Part shown: piece after piece, positions 9,562 to 19,581 of the stretch
How the letters are laid out: each line of letters starts with the position of its first letter
How positions within the stretch are numbered: the first letter of the stretch is position 1
DNA from: Hirudo medicinalis
Taxonomy: Eukaryota > Annelida > Clitellata > Hirudinida > Hirudinidae
Reading direction: 5' to 3'
Assembly (NCBI GenBank): GCA_011800805.1
Contig: MPNW01000513.1
Span: forward strand, 1 to 20,000
DNA length: 20,000 bases
Notes under the pieces: generated by a model
What the model saw: the letters and a program-made list of their open reading frames with translations, nothing else
Database searches by the model: none
What the model was told of the DNA's origin: nothing
Program-made: the position numbers and the translations under genes

Positions 9562-10833
9562 ATGACATCAAGTGGCTCAAACGATTACCATAAACTGACT
9601 TACGATCAGGTTGCCAGACTGGAAGAAATAGTTGCCATGGATTATGTTGTTCAGCCTGTGGGTGATTTGCCAAAGATCACCATCAAGCCTCAGGACCTGA
9701 TTGCATCATTGAAGACCAAATTGGAAGAGAGTGGATTTGTTCCAGAGGATATCAGAATAAATGGAAGTGCAGCCAGTGTTGTGGTCGGGGGCAGCAAGTG
9801 CAGGACGTACAACGACCTAGACATTTTGTTCAACTTTGTGCCTGAACAGGAGCCTTCCTTGGACTCCACCTGCGACAGGACGAGACATGACAAGATGAGA
9901 CTCTGTGTCCTCAAGTGCCTCGAAGCCATGTTGTCCGGGGAAATCGGGACCTCAAACACAAACTACGAGAGACTGGCAGAATCCTACTTCCAGAAGTACG
10001 TGCTGGTGCAGAACAGCAAGAACGACTTGTGGAGTCTCGTGGCACTCAGGAGTGCTGCCGGCAGGAGCATCGAGTTGAAATTTGTGGATAGAATGAAGCG
10101 CAAGTACGAGTTCAGCATTGATTCATTTCAGCTGATCATTTCCGAGTACCTGACGTTCAGGGAGACATCCAGCTCTGGCTTAAGTCCTAAATTCTATCCC
10201 ACCGTCTTCGCCGAGAGTGTTTACGGCGACTACAACTCTGCTTCTAGGCACCTCGAAATGCAACTCATAGCGACCCGGAACCCGGAGGAGATCAGGGGTG
10301 GAGGTCTCCTCAAATACTGCTACCTGAGGACCTGTGGCTATCAGGATGCAGACCCCGAATCCATGGCTCAGTTGAACAAGTACATGTGCTCGAGGTTTTT
10401 TATCGACTTTCCAGACATGGTCCGCCAGAGGAGTCAGCTGGAGAAGTACCTGGTTAATCATTTCACAGGCAGGGACGAGCTCAAACATCCTTTCCTGCTC
10501 CATGTTCTCAGGGCCGTGCATCATCACGCCTTCTGTCTGCCCATGAGAGAAAGAACGAGGACGATAGAGATGATCGATGCCATGAGCAGGCAGCATGTTT
10601 TTATGAACAGCATCTACGGTGGAGGGATGTATGCCAACGTCTACTCTCCGAGAAACCACCCGATCTATCTCGTCAGCGGGGAACATCCCGACGGCACGTC
10701 CACCGCCATAGCGAGTCACATTTACCATGGAGGCAGCAACAGCAGGAGTTCGCACCACTTCGATCCCCATTGCATGGCTCTGCCAGTCTACTTCACCACT
10801 TCCATAATCGCCCAGGCTGCCACCATTTCGTAG
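9562..10833 (+). CDS. TENT5: terminal nucleotidyltransferase 5 (TENT5/FAM46), poly(A) polymerase
   Basis: 423 aa in one coding exon; the family is usually about 390-440 aa. TENT5 proteins are non-canonical poly(A) polymerases that lengthen tails of selected mRNAs, notably those for secreted proteins made at the ER. The nucleotidyltransferase signature is complete: NGSAA with the G68-S69 nucleotide-binding pair, catalytic D85 and D87 in YNDLDILF, and the third acidic residue E171 in ELKFVD. Further family blocks are FSIDSFQLII (184-193), FYPTVFAESVYGDY (211-224), the near-invariant LIATRNPEEIRGGGLLKY (235-252) and KYMCSRFFIDFPDM (273-286). The tail after about residue 350 is divergent, as is usual. 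An in-frame TGA at 9547-9549 closes the frame upstream, so the ATG at 9562 is the first Met. Coding sequence is clearly more GC-rich than its flanks. A 242-codon antisense frame over the 3' half is a shadow. Confidence 0.97.
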   Translation: MTSSGSNDYHKLTYDQVARLEEIVAMDYVVQPVGDLPKITIKPQDLIASLKTKLEESGFVPEDIRINGSAASVVVGGSKCRTYNDLDILFNFVPEQEPSLDSTCDRTRHDKMRLCVLKCLEAMLSGEIGTSNTNYERLAESYFQKYVLVQNSKNDLWSLVALRSAAGRSIELKFVDRMKRKYEFSIDSFQLIISEYLTFRETSSSGLSPKFYPTVFAESVYGDYNSASRHLEMQLIATRNPEEIRGGGLLKYCYLRTCGYQDADPESMAQLNKYMCSRFFIDFPDMVRQRSQLEKYLVNHFTGRDELKHPFLLHVLRAVHHHAFCLPMRERTRTIEMIDAMSRQHVFMNSIYGGGMYANVYSPRNHPIYLVSGEHPDGTSTAIASHIYHGGSNSRSSHHFDPHCMALPVYFTTSIIAQAATIS

Positions 10834-10885
10834 TCGAGCGGTGTTTGACAGTTTTTCTTCTTGCGTGCAAGGTCCAGGACTCTGA

Positions 10886-10893
10886 TGTACATA
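10886..10893 (+). promoter_or_regulatory. Pumilio response element-like site
   Basis: TGTACATA fits the Pumilio consensus TGTANATA and lies about 50 nt after the TENT5 stop codon. A single 8-mer can occur by chance. Confidence 0.3.
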
Positions 10894-11864
10894 TTCGGTC
10901 GTTTTCACGACGTAACGGACGACTCGTCAAGGCCGACATTTCAAACGTTTTAATGTTTTACGACCAAGTCCTACCGAGTTCTACTTTCGCTGTTACTCTA
11001 TTTTTTTTTGCCTTTCCTTCTTGACATTCAGAATTCTTCGAGGTCGAACCACGGTCGCAGCATGTGAAGATGCCGTTTGTTTACATTTTGCGGCGAATCA
11101 CTCGCGACGGTCGATGCTAGCTGTATCAACTAGTTGATACTAGTTGCTTCGCTTGTTTTTTTAAACCAAAAAAATTGATTAAAATGTGCAACTTGGGACA
11201 GCAGCAACACTGACTGTGAATGTTTTCAGTTTGCAAGGTCAGTGACTTTTCAGAGTTTTTTTTACATTTTCATGAAAATGTCTCGTCAACGTTCTCTCCT
11301 CGATGTAATTTTTGCAATTGTAATTCAGACGAATTGTAATATTTTACCGACTCATCCCTAATTGTGGTTCAGTTGCTTGGTTCCTCGAAAGGGTTGGCAT
11401 CGTTACGGTGCTTTCGCCTTTTGGTTTCGACTCAAAATCACTGCCAGGGAATCATGTTGTTCGAAAAGGCCAAAGAGTTTGTTTTTGTTCCATCGCGTGT
11501 AAATTGTTGTCTTCGGCGAGTGATTGTTGCTCAAGACGTCGTGTTTCGTGTTACTCCTGTCGGCGAACGTCGTTCGCGAAGATCGGCTCGCCTGGTTTTT
11601 TACCTTTGAGGAATTGAAACCATCACAACCTGGTCAACAGCTCAGGCTTTTGCACTAGTCTACGAGTGCTCTTCACATCAGAGGCCTTATCGTGCGTCAC
11701 ACCCAGGGATTGCCTGTCCTCTTGTACAAATTTGTTATTCCGAAAAGAAGGCCCCAGAGAGGGGAGCAGTTTGCGGAACCTCCCGAGTCAATCTGCACCC
11801 TCCTTTCATTCTCGGCTGCAATTGGCTGCTTTGTTTTTCATGAAGAAGCAGGGATTTATTGTAA

Positions 11865-11870
11865 AATAAA
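11865..11870 (+). terminator. candidate proximal poly(A) signal of TENT5
   Basis: AATAAA about 1 kb after the stop codon. It would give a shorter 3'UTR isoform lacking the 13.6-kb seed-site pair. Confidence 0.35.
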
Positions 11871-13603
11871 TTCTGAAATTCTTCCTGAAAAATTCATCTT
11901 CAAAACGTCTTCTCATTGGTTGTTACATTCTCCAGAATCTTTCACAAGATTCAAGTTCCCAGAAATCATTGCAAAGGGAGAAACATCATTCCTCCTGATG
12001 ATTGTCTTTATCATTATCATTATCATTACATGGCTGATTCTTGCTTGGTGTTTAGTACTGTGTTTGTTTCACATAGCAACTCAGATCCACCTCTGATGTG
12101 TGGTTTGGGTTTTGTGGTCCTTTGCACTCAATGACTCCTGGGATTGTTTTCTTTTCTCCGTAATTGATTTTTATTTAAAATGACGAATGCGTGATTGATG
12201 CAAACTTTAAAAACGATGAATAGGCATATAAGTACATGTTCAAATGTTCATGAGTTGATTTCACTGGCCAAATTAATTTCTGTGTGACTCCACTTCACAC
12301 TGGTCAATAGTGGACATCTCTTTCATTGTCATTGTAATGATGTTTGTCGGTTTGCTGATGGGATTTCCATCAATGGAAGATTTATTAGGCGTCCGAATAT
12401 TTTTATTTTTGTTTTACTGGCGAATTTAAACAACTTTTTGCATCTTCATCCTCCGATCTGTCGTCGATATTTGTTTTCTAGCAATAAGCTGGGTTTATTT
12501 TTGCGCGCTTTTTTGTACGTTCGTTCGAGAACGATGTACGTGTTTCGACTGCTCGACGACCTGGTGATGACGAGAGCGAATGGTGTCGGACGGTGTGTTT
12601 GCAGAAGTGTCGACGACGAGAATGGCGACGATGGCCAGGTGAATGGGACGATTGAATTGGTATCCGGTAGCATGTGATATTTCCAAATCCGTTCTTCGTA
12701 TTAAGACTATTTTCTGCTCGAGTCTTCATCTTCATTATCTCTAAATCTCCCGAGCTGGTTGACTTTCAATGCATCGACCTGGGTTCGCATTGTTTCAAGG
12801 ACATGAAGTCGGGTGATTGTGAGTTTCTTTTAAAATTTTCTGCGACCTCATCTCTTAACTGGGTCATCACTGAGGTCCACGTCCTCTATTGAATCCACCT
12901 TCCAATAGTTGATCAAGTGCACCACTTTCTCACAATCTCATAGGCTGCCTCTGTAAAAAGTCATTGGTTTGAATTTTATATTTGGTCTCTCCTTATTTGG
13001 TGATGCTTTTTCGATTGCCAGGAGCACGGGATGTATTTCATGAATTATTAATGAATTATTTTGATTGGCTCTCGAGCGTTCACTATTTATTATCTCATGA
13101 ATAGTCCATGTATTCATTTTGAGGACCTTTCGTAATTTCATTAATTTCACTTTTGAGTGGAGTTATAATTTCTCAAAACAATCTTCTTCGTGTAACGAGT
13201 TGCATATCGGTGCTTTTTCAACGGGTCCCACTTCGGAGTATTAAATGTGTTCGAAATGCAATTGCATCCCTGCGAGGATGTTTAGGCCGACATGTCGTCG
13301 TGACGACCTCTCGATATCGCTTCCTGTCTTTTCAACTTCGTCTTGAAATGCCGCTCAGTGATTTTACATTTTTATTCTTGGGTTTTTTTTTTCGTTTGTA
13401 CTTTTTTTTTATTTTTGGCTTCTCGATCGTCGGCTTTCGAGCTCTTCGGCCTTTCGTCGGTCGGGCGTCGCCACGACAACTTTCAAAGTCTTTCTACGGA
13501 TCGTCTGTGTTATTCTTGGTACTTTTATTTGGTATTATTGTCGTCTCGCTTGCTTATTTTTCAGTTTTACAAGTTTTTTTTTATTTCAGGATTCCTTTTG
13601 TGT

Positions 13604-13651
13604 GGTGCCATTGTAACTCTCCCTTTAAATTGTAAGGTGCCATTGTAACTC
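13604..13651 (+). promoter_or_regulatory. tandem miR-183/228-type seed matches
   Basis: The 16-mer GGTGCCATTGTAACTC occurs at 13604-13619 and again at 13636-13651, 32 nt apart. Each contains GTGCCAT, the seed complement (miRNA positions 2-8) of the animal miR-183/miR-228 family, and the following T would pair with a 5' A. Only relevant if this stretch is transcribed as the TENT5 3'UTR. Confidence 0.35.
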
Positions 13652-13778
13652 CACTGCAAAGGAGCCTCTGACCTGCACTCTGTGCATATTTTGCATGAAA
13701 ACTTTTGGACGATTGAGATGTACTTCAGTCATTGGATATTTTTAATACTATGTCATGAGACACTCTTGCATTGGTTGT

Positions 13779-13805
13779 TGATGATGATGATGACGATGAT
13801 GATGA
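13779..13805. repeat. (TGA)n trinucleotide repeat
   Basis: Nine TGA-type units with one CGA interruption, in non-coding sequence. Confidence 0.85.
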
Positions 13806-13879
13806 CTTGTTCTTTTGTCATTGCAGATTTATTAAGAATTTAAAACCAAGAAAGACAATTCATGATTGCAAAAAAAAAG

Positions 13880-13885
13880 AATAAA
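13880..13885 (+). terminator. candidate distal poly(A) signal of TENT5
   Basis: AATAAA after an A-run, followed within about 30 nt by GTTGTTTTGTGTG, a typical downstream GT-rich element. No other + strand gene is seen between TENT5 and here. Confidence 0.45.
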
Positions 13886-13923
13886 AATATAAAAACCTGA
13901 GTTGTTTTGTGTGAATTTGCCGA

Positions 13924-13960
13924 GTCACCTGTCACAGTGTGTGACGGCAGAGCAGGTGAC
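13924..13960. repeat. short inverted repeat with CACCTG arms
   Basis: GTCACCTG (13924-13931) and CAGGTGAC (13953-13960) are perfect inverted arms around a 21-nt loop. The loop contains a competing smaller pair, GTCAC and GTGAC. Both arms carry the E-box core CAGGTG. Confidence 0.6.
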
Positions 13961-15045
13961 CTAACAATGTCACCGGATTTATTCATTTTTCTGTGAAAAA
14001 GTTGTCTTATGAATTAATCTCATTCAGAGGCATCTTATTCTGCTGCTGTTTATATGGTTGTTCAATGTCAGGAACAACATTGGTAAGCAATGTCGTGATT
14101 CTTGCTGTTGTTTAGCTTGTTTAGTAGCTGCATTTGGGTTGCATCAAGTTGTGTTAAGTGATGTCATTGTTATGTTAGTAGATTTATGTTACGTAATTAT
14201 CGTATTAGTTGTGGCGTTAAAATATAATGATATTTATGGTTATTAATTTAAGTCTCGAATATTACAAAATCAAGAATTGGTGCTTGGGTGGGCAGCAGTA
14301 CATATTTGTGATTGATTTGATTCTTTCTGAGGGCAAACAACAGATATTATTTTGTTTAATTTGGCTTATAATTTCTTAAAGCTAGGCTGGTCAATCAGGA
14401 ACTCAGCTGTTAAGCTGTGCATGTAGCATTATTTGAAGTACGCAGAGTCAACTTACAAGGTAAAATGAGGTTTCAAAATTGGAGTGGTTGTGACTCAGAC
14501 ATCGATCTTCTTAACTACTATAAATAATCATTATCATACTTAACCACTATAATAATCGTTAACTTATTTATTTTACATAAAGTGCCGAATGAGAAATATC
14601 AATCCCTGGCATGGTATCTGTAAACTCAGAAATTGAAACTGTACCTGACGTACTTGAGAAATAATGACGTAATACTATTACTATCACCCATTTGTACCAC
14701 ATCGTTTGACTATTTGTTACTGAACTATATCATCATCAGTGCAGACCAACTTTTGGTGGACTTTACGTCATCGTCAGTGAATTCCAATGTTGTGAATAGT
14801 GCATTCAATGCATTCTGAAATTCTAACCAATTATTTCCAGGGAGGATTTTCTGAGGCGAATAATAAAATAATAATTAATTTATTACAAAATTTCTTTGTA
14901 AGCGTCTTTCATTATTCTTTATGCTTCATACGATTTATTACAAGTGTTATTACAAAATAAATCAATTTTAAGGGACTCTAATTCTGTTGAGAAGCCTGTT
15001 TTCATGCGAGGATGTAAATATTGTTTGACTTAATGATGTTACAAG
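13961..15045. other. gene-free AT-rich stretch
   Basis: No coding exon, RNA gene or ordered repeat is recognised. Short frames (for example 14058-14246 and 14633-14818) are compositionally biased and resemble nothing known to me. Confidence 0.5.
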
Positions 15046-15869
15046 CCTCCTAAGGGGTCGTCCACAAATGATGTCATGTTTTATGGTTCATATTTGACCC
15101 ACCCCTTTGCAAAAAGGGCGGATCTAGAATATTTTGGCGGGGAGTCACACCCTGAAACCCCGACCCCTTAGGCCTTAGATCCCTGAACCGCTTTCTGAGG
15201 CAAATATAAGCCGGCGGATATTTTAAAGCTATTTTGCTTATCGTTGTTTTTTAACCCTTAAAAATTTAATTCTTTTATATTCAAATTTATTCAAAGTTAC
15301 GGTTTTATAAAAATGTAATGTGCAACGAATCTACCAAAAGCATAAAATATTGTCTGTACTGGCGCGATATCTTGATATATGCTCATAAGGGGTAGTCTAT
15401 TGGGTCCGTCAGCTAGCATCATAGATCAGTTTTTAACCTTTTGGGAGTCGAAAAACTTTTCATTGTTGGATATTGTGAGCTTCTACAGCCGAAATGATTA
15501 GAATCATTCTAACAATTGAATATAAATCATTGTCTGCCCAATACATAGAATCTAGGAAATTTGAGATTGCTCGCTCTTTAACTTCAAGCCAATTTAGCCA
15601 CCATTACCTTTTCAATGATAACGAATTTTGAGAAGTTACAAGACAACATCAATGGATCCAAACACTAACAACGACAACAAATCACCTATTTCTAGTAGCT
15701 TTACCACAGATACTAATATTTTCGTCCAAAGTCGTAAATTATTGAAACAAAATAAATTTTTTAAATTAAAATGGATTTTTTTCTTAGATTTTAAAAATCA
15801 CGGGAGGGGCATGGCCCTCGCCGCCCTCCAACCCCTAAATCGCCGCTGCAAAAGCTAGAACCCTCCTAA
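15046..15869. mobile_element. putative non-autonomous DNA transposon remnant
   Basis: The direct repeat CCTCCTAA stands at 15046-15053 and 15862-15869, the length of a hAT-type target duplication. Between them, the left end has GGGGTCGTCCACAAATGATG (15054-15073), like sequence recurring in invertebrate repeats. A GC-rich inverted pair lies inside: TTTGCA...GGCGGATCTAG (about 15110-15133) and, on the other strand, TTTTGCAGCGGCGATTTAG (about 15837-15854). The middle is AT-rich and non-coding. No transposase is present and the ends lack matching terminal repeats, so the boundaries are tentative. Confidence 0.45.
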
Positions 15870-17177
15870 AAAGATCATAAATCTTCTACCTGATATGTTC
15901 CGTTTAACCTTTCCTCAAAAATCTAGCAAAAAATCATCATGCCTGCCTACAAACAGCTAATTGTATTTGATATAGCCTTCCTCCCAGAATTATCATGTAT
16001 TATAAATAAAACTGCATACATAATTAATTTTACAGACACAATTACTTATTTTAAAAATCAATTTCCTCGAGTTGCTTGTTTTTCCCAGAAGAAATTTGAA
16101 AAGAGAAGAGTTCGTTTGGGCAGCAATTCTTCCCCTCCCTCCCTTCCTTCTCTCTCTTTTATCAACATCTCTCCATTTTACTTCTCAGCCAGAACATCTG
16201 CGAGGCACTGACACCCACTGGAGCTCATTTGCATACAACGACAACAAAACAACGACAACACAACGACACCTGGATTCTTGAGAAGGATGGAGTCTCATGG
16301 TTGACGTTGTTTGTGGTTTGATGAATCAATTTTAACTTTTTGTTGCAATCACGAATTAATTGCTCCACTGAATTGGCAGCAAAATCATTCTTGAGTCATT
16401 TTCATGGAAAATACTTCCAGTTGGAAAAAGACGAATACAATTAATATTAATTATTAAAATTAATTAGCATAAAATTAATTACAGTTATGTTAATTAGCAA
16501 CAGAACGTAGAAACAAAATACATCTGCAATCTGTATCATGAAAAAGCACTAACTGATACAAAACATTAAAATATAAACAACAACAATAACAACAGAAGTT
16601 GTTGAAAACTTCGAGACACAAACTCGAACGCACACCCGGCGTCCACTCATAACGGAGAAGAACCAAAACAGCGAAACAACAAAAACAACTTGCACATACA
16701 ACGAATGTTTTGCATACAAAATGTTCGGTCATCGATTCTGCATCAGGGCGAGTAGGGATCAAGAGTTAAAATAAGCATAAAGTTTCATAAAGTCGTTGAT
16801 AAACATAAGGGCTTCTCCCTTCTGGTCTTTCTCTGTTATGATGCAGGCCCAAAACAAACACACGTGTGTTGGAGTCTTTTGTCCTCAAGCCTGAAGATGG
16901 GTTTTGTTGGACGACGCCAGGTGTTAAGGTTTGTTCTTTGTGTGCTCGTGGTCGTGTGAGTGTGTGCTACTGAGAGGTGACAATGCATGCACTCTGTGTT
17001 CTGATGCATTTTAGAGTGAATGATCGATGCATGATTGTCTGATTTAATTTGAAAGGGTTCAGAGGAATGAATAAATATTAGGAATATTAACTCAACAAAT
17101 GAAGGAATTAATGAGTTATTCGGGAAACTAATTGATTGGCAAACTAATCATCGACTGAACGATCGAGCGAATTGTAA
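15870..17177. other. gene-free stretch with pyrimidine tract
   Basis: It contains a CT-rich tract around 16125-16165, several CAACAACAAC-like runs, and AT-rich sequence near 16440-16500. No exon, RNA gene or ordered repeat array is recognised on either strand. Confidence 0.5.
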
Positions 17178-17386
17178 GTGAATGGATGATTGAAAGGATG
17201 AATACGTGAATGAACGAACGAACGAATGAATGAATGAATGATTGAAAGAATAAAATGAATTCGCAAATTTATGAATAAACGAATGAATTATTGAACGAAT
17301 GGAATGAATGAACGAAAGAGTGAGTGAATGAGTGAATGAATGAATGAACGAAGGAGTGAGTGAATGAGTGAATGAATGAATGAACG
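17178..17386. repeat. degenerate (GAAT)n/(GAAC)n tetranucleotide array
   Basis: About 200 bp of GAAT, GAAC and GAGT units. The same array gives the Ser/His/Phe-rich frames on the minus strand, which are therefore not genes. Confidence 0.9.
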
Positions 17387-17528
17387 GTGGCACGCGAGTC
17401 AGAGGCACGCGTGTCGAACAAAAGACCGAAGAGTGGGGAGTTAAAAAGGCGGGAAACGAGAGTAGTGCTCGTTGAGTTTCTTCTCCTGACGATTTTCGAC
17501 CATCGATATTTCACCTGCGATACATCTA

Positions 17529-17565
17529 TTATATATATATATATGTATATCGATAGATATCGATA
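17529..17565. repeat. (TA)n run with two TATCGATA palindromes
   Basis: An alternating TA run is followed by TATCGATA at 17548-17555 and 17558-17565, ten bases apart. TATCGATA is the DNA-replication-related element bound by DREF in flies. Whether it functions here is unknown. Confidence 0.6.
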
Positions 17566-18072
17566 GATCGTGCGATTAATTGATTAACAATTATATTTGA
17601 TTACTTAGTTGATCATAATTATTAGTGTTAATTATTGTTATTATTATCAATATTATTATTAATATTATTATTATTATCTGTGATTAAAAACCGGCGCCAC
17701 GAATATTCGTCATATTTGTGACTTATGTGAGGATTTCTATTTATAGAAGTTGAATCACGTGACATTGTAAGAACACGTCTGGAAGGTGGGTTGTAAATTA
17801 TGAATAATTATTACCCTAATGACTTGATATTATTATTAATTTAATTATTATTAATTTAGTTTATTATTTCATAAGTTATGATCATTAATGTATTTAATGC
17901 ATAATATGAAAATAATAAATGTAATTACCTGTAATATTAATGCTGTAATTTTAACTTTAAGTCATTATTTTGTTGAGCCCTTTATTCGTGAACACAATAA
18001 GGCTCCAAAAATATCTTTTAGATTTTTTTAAGAATAAACACAATAATAAAAATAATGGTGATGATACTGGTC
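17566..18072. other. AT-rich spacer with ATT repeats
   Basis: It includes an imperfect (ATT)n stretch at about 17629-17680 and further AT-rich sequence. No gene is seen. Confidence 0.5.

Positions 18073-18158
<86 letters not shown>
18073..18158. repeat. (ATA)n microsatellite, about 29 units
   Basis: An uninterrupted 86-bp trinucleotide run, continuing as a degenerate GAT/AAT mixture to about 18231. The poly-Asn, poly-Ile and poly-Tyr frames here are products of the repeat. Confidence 0.97.
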
Positions 18159-18160
<2 letters not shown>

Positions 18161-18403
18161 TAATAATTATGATGATGATGATGATAATAATAATAACAGT
18201 GATAATAAATATTATTATAAATAATAGCAATAACAACAGCCACCATCTTGGTGTTGATCTTACGCTTAATCTCTTCATCCCAATGACGTCATAGCACACA
18301 TTCATGTTCTCCATGGAAGTGAGATGTTCAAATGTCATCATGTGCTTCTAGAATCATCAAAGTTGATTAGTGATTTACAATTACTTACCAGTCAGTTAGT
18401 TAA

Positions 18404-18537
18404 CAATAATAATGACGATAATAATAAATAATAAAGGAAATAAAAATAAAATAATAATAATAATAAATAATAATAATAATAAATAAATAAATAGTAATAA
18501 TAAAATAATAATTATTATTATTATTATTATTATCAAT
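18404..18537. repeat. imperfect AAT/AAAT repeat with (ATT)n end
   Basis: Mixed AAT and AAAT units switching to ATT units near 18510, so the two halves are inverted relative to each other and could pair. Confidence 0.85.
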
Positions 18538-18608
18538 AATTGAAAATATTCGATCAATATGCTACCATTTGCGATAGGTGTTTGTGTCGGTTTGGGTGAT
18601 AACGTAAC

Positions 18609-18755
18609 ATGAATGAATGAATAAATGCACGGACGAATGGATGGATGGATGAATAGGTGGATGGATAGGTGGATGGATAGGTGGATGGATATGTGGATGG
18701 ATAGGTGGTTGGATATGTGGATGGGTGGATAGGTGGATGGTTGATCGGATGGATA
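18609..18755. repeat. GGAT-rich array with 12-bp higher-order unit
   Basis: GAAT units pass into GGATGGATAGGT-type 12-mers, repeated with variants (ATGT, GGTT) to about 18755. The minus-strand His/Pro-rich frame is a translation of the array. Confidence 0.88.
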
Positions 18756-18827
18756 ATACGGTCATAGACGTTTTATGATACGATGGTGCGAATGTTTAGG
18801 ATTGTTGCGTCATGTTGGTTTTCTGTA

Positions 18828-19011
18828 GCTGGGTGGACATAGTCATGGTGGTTGGGTGGACATAGTTATGGTGGTTGGGTGGACATAGTCATGGTGGCTG
18901 GGTGGACATAGTCATGGTGGCTGGGTGTACATAGTCATGGTGGCTGGGTGGACATAGTCATGGTGGCTGGGTGGACATAGTCATGGTGGCTGGGTGGACA
19001 TAGTTATGGTG
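18828..19011. repeat. 23-bp minisatellite, 8 copies
   Basis: Eight head-to-tail 23-bp units with starts at 18828, 18851, 18874, 18897, 18920, 18943, 18966 and 18989. Each has the form G(C/T)TGGGTGGACATAG followed by T(C/T)ATGGTG. Units differ by only one or two substitutions, such as C/T at unit positions 2 and 17 and G/T at position 9 of unit 5. No open frame of note. Confidence 0.96.
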
Positions 19012-19581
19012 GTTTGGGAAAGTTTCCGGAGCAATTTCTTGGGAAGATAATAATCCTGTCTTAATCTCCCTGTAACTCATCTTTGACACGTTATTGCTTA
19101 CGATGATGTTCTTCCGACGCCTTCATCAAATATGCATCGTAAGGTGCATGTTGTTGTTGTTGTTGCTGTGGTGGTGTGTTGTTGTGGGGGTGAGTTGTGG
19201 ATGGACGGATGGTGATGGAGAAGATGGCTAGAATGATGGATGAGCGGACAGGTGGAGCATTGGTATTGATGGAAGGATGAATACCGGGATAGGTAAAAGG
19301 ACTCTCATAGAGGGGTCGACGGTCATCGACGTTCGATTTTCAAGGTCATGTTCGTGACCAGTTTCTTTACCGCGTCAGAACCAAGAGGGTCTCTGAACCA
19401 GACGTCTTTGGAGACATTCATCATTGGTGTTCGAGAGGCGCCAACGAATATTAATGCCACCCGCTGTGCTGGTGTTAATTCGTAGCCATGGCGACAAGCG
19501 GAGTTTGTTCCAAGTTATTAATAAACACTTCCTGTGGAATAGAGTTTTCACTCATTCGTTCATTCACTCAGTCACTCTAGA
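19012..19581. other. 5' flank/5'UTR of TEAD
   Basis: It has a short GTT run near 19150 and GC-richer sequence from about 19310. An in-frame TAA at 19519-19521 precedes the TEAD ATG. No core promoter element is claimed. Confidence 0.45.

Larger units (their letters stand above)
10834..13905 (+). other. probable long 3'UTR or 3' flank of TENT5
   Basis: About 3 kb with no recognisable coding exon, T-rich on the + strand. TENT5 genes often have long 3'UTRs. Canonical AATAAA hexamers occur at 11865-11870 and 13880-13885; the second is followed by GT-rich sequence typical of downstream elements. Several frames of 60-160 codons (for example 12438-12677 and 13153-13635) show no domain, repeat or family resemblance and are treated as chance. 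Where the transcript ends is inferred. Confidence 0.45.

Noticed and set aside
10180..10908. 242-codon minus-strand frame over the 3' half of TENT5
   Set aside because: It is antisense to a clear TENT5 coding exon, has no family resemblance, and follows from the coding strand's codon composition.
12438..12735. Overlapping frames of 63-85 codons on both strands
   Set aside because: The stretch is GC-richer and looks exon-like, but no frame resembles a known protein and no paired splice sites are convincing.
17148..17514. Minus-strand Ser/His/Phe-rich repeat proteins
   Set aside because: They are translations of the GAAT/GAAC array; no start context, splice sites or flanking domains.
18018..18341. 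Poly-Ile, poly-Tyr and poly-Asn frames
   Set aside because: They are translations of the ATA trinucleotide array in different frames.
18828..19011. CRISPR-like array
   Set aside because: Units are directly adjacent with no unique spacers, in an animal genome; it is a minisatellite.
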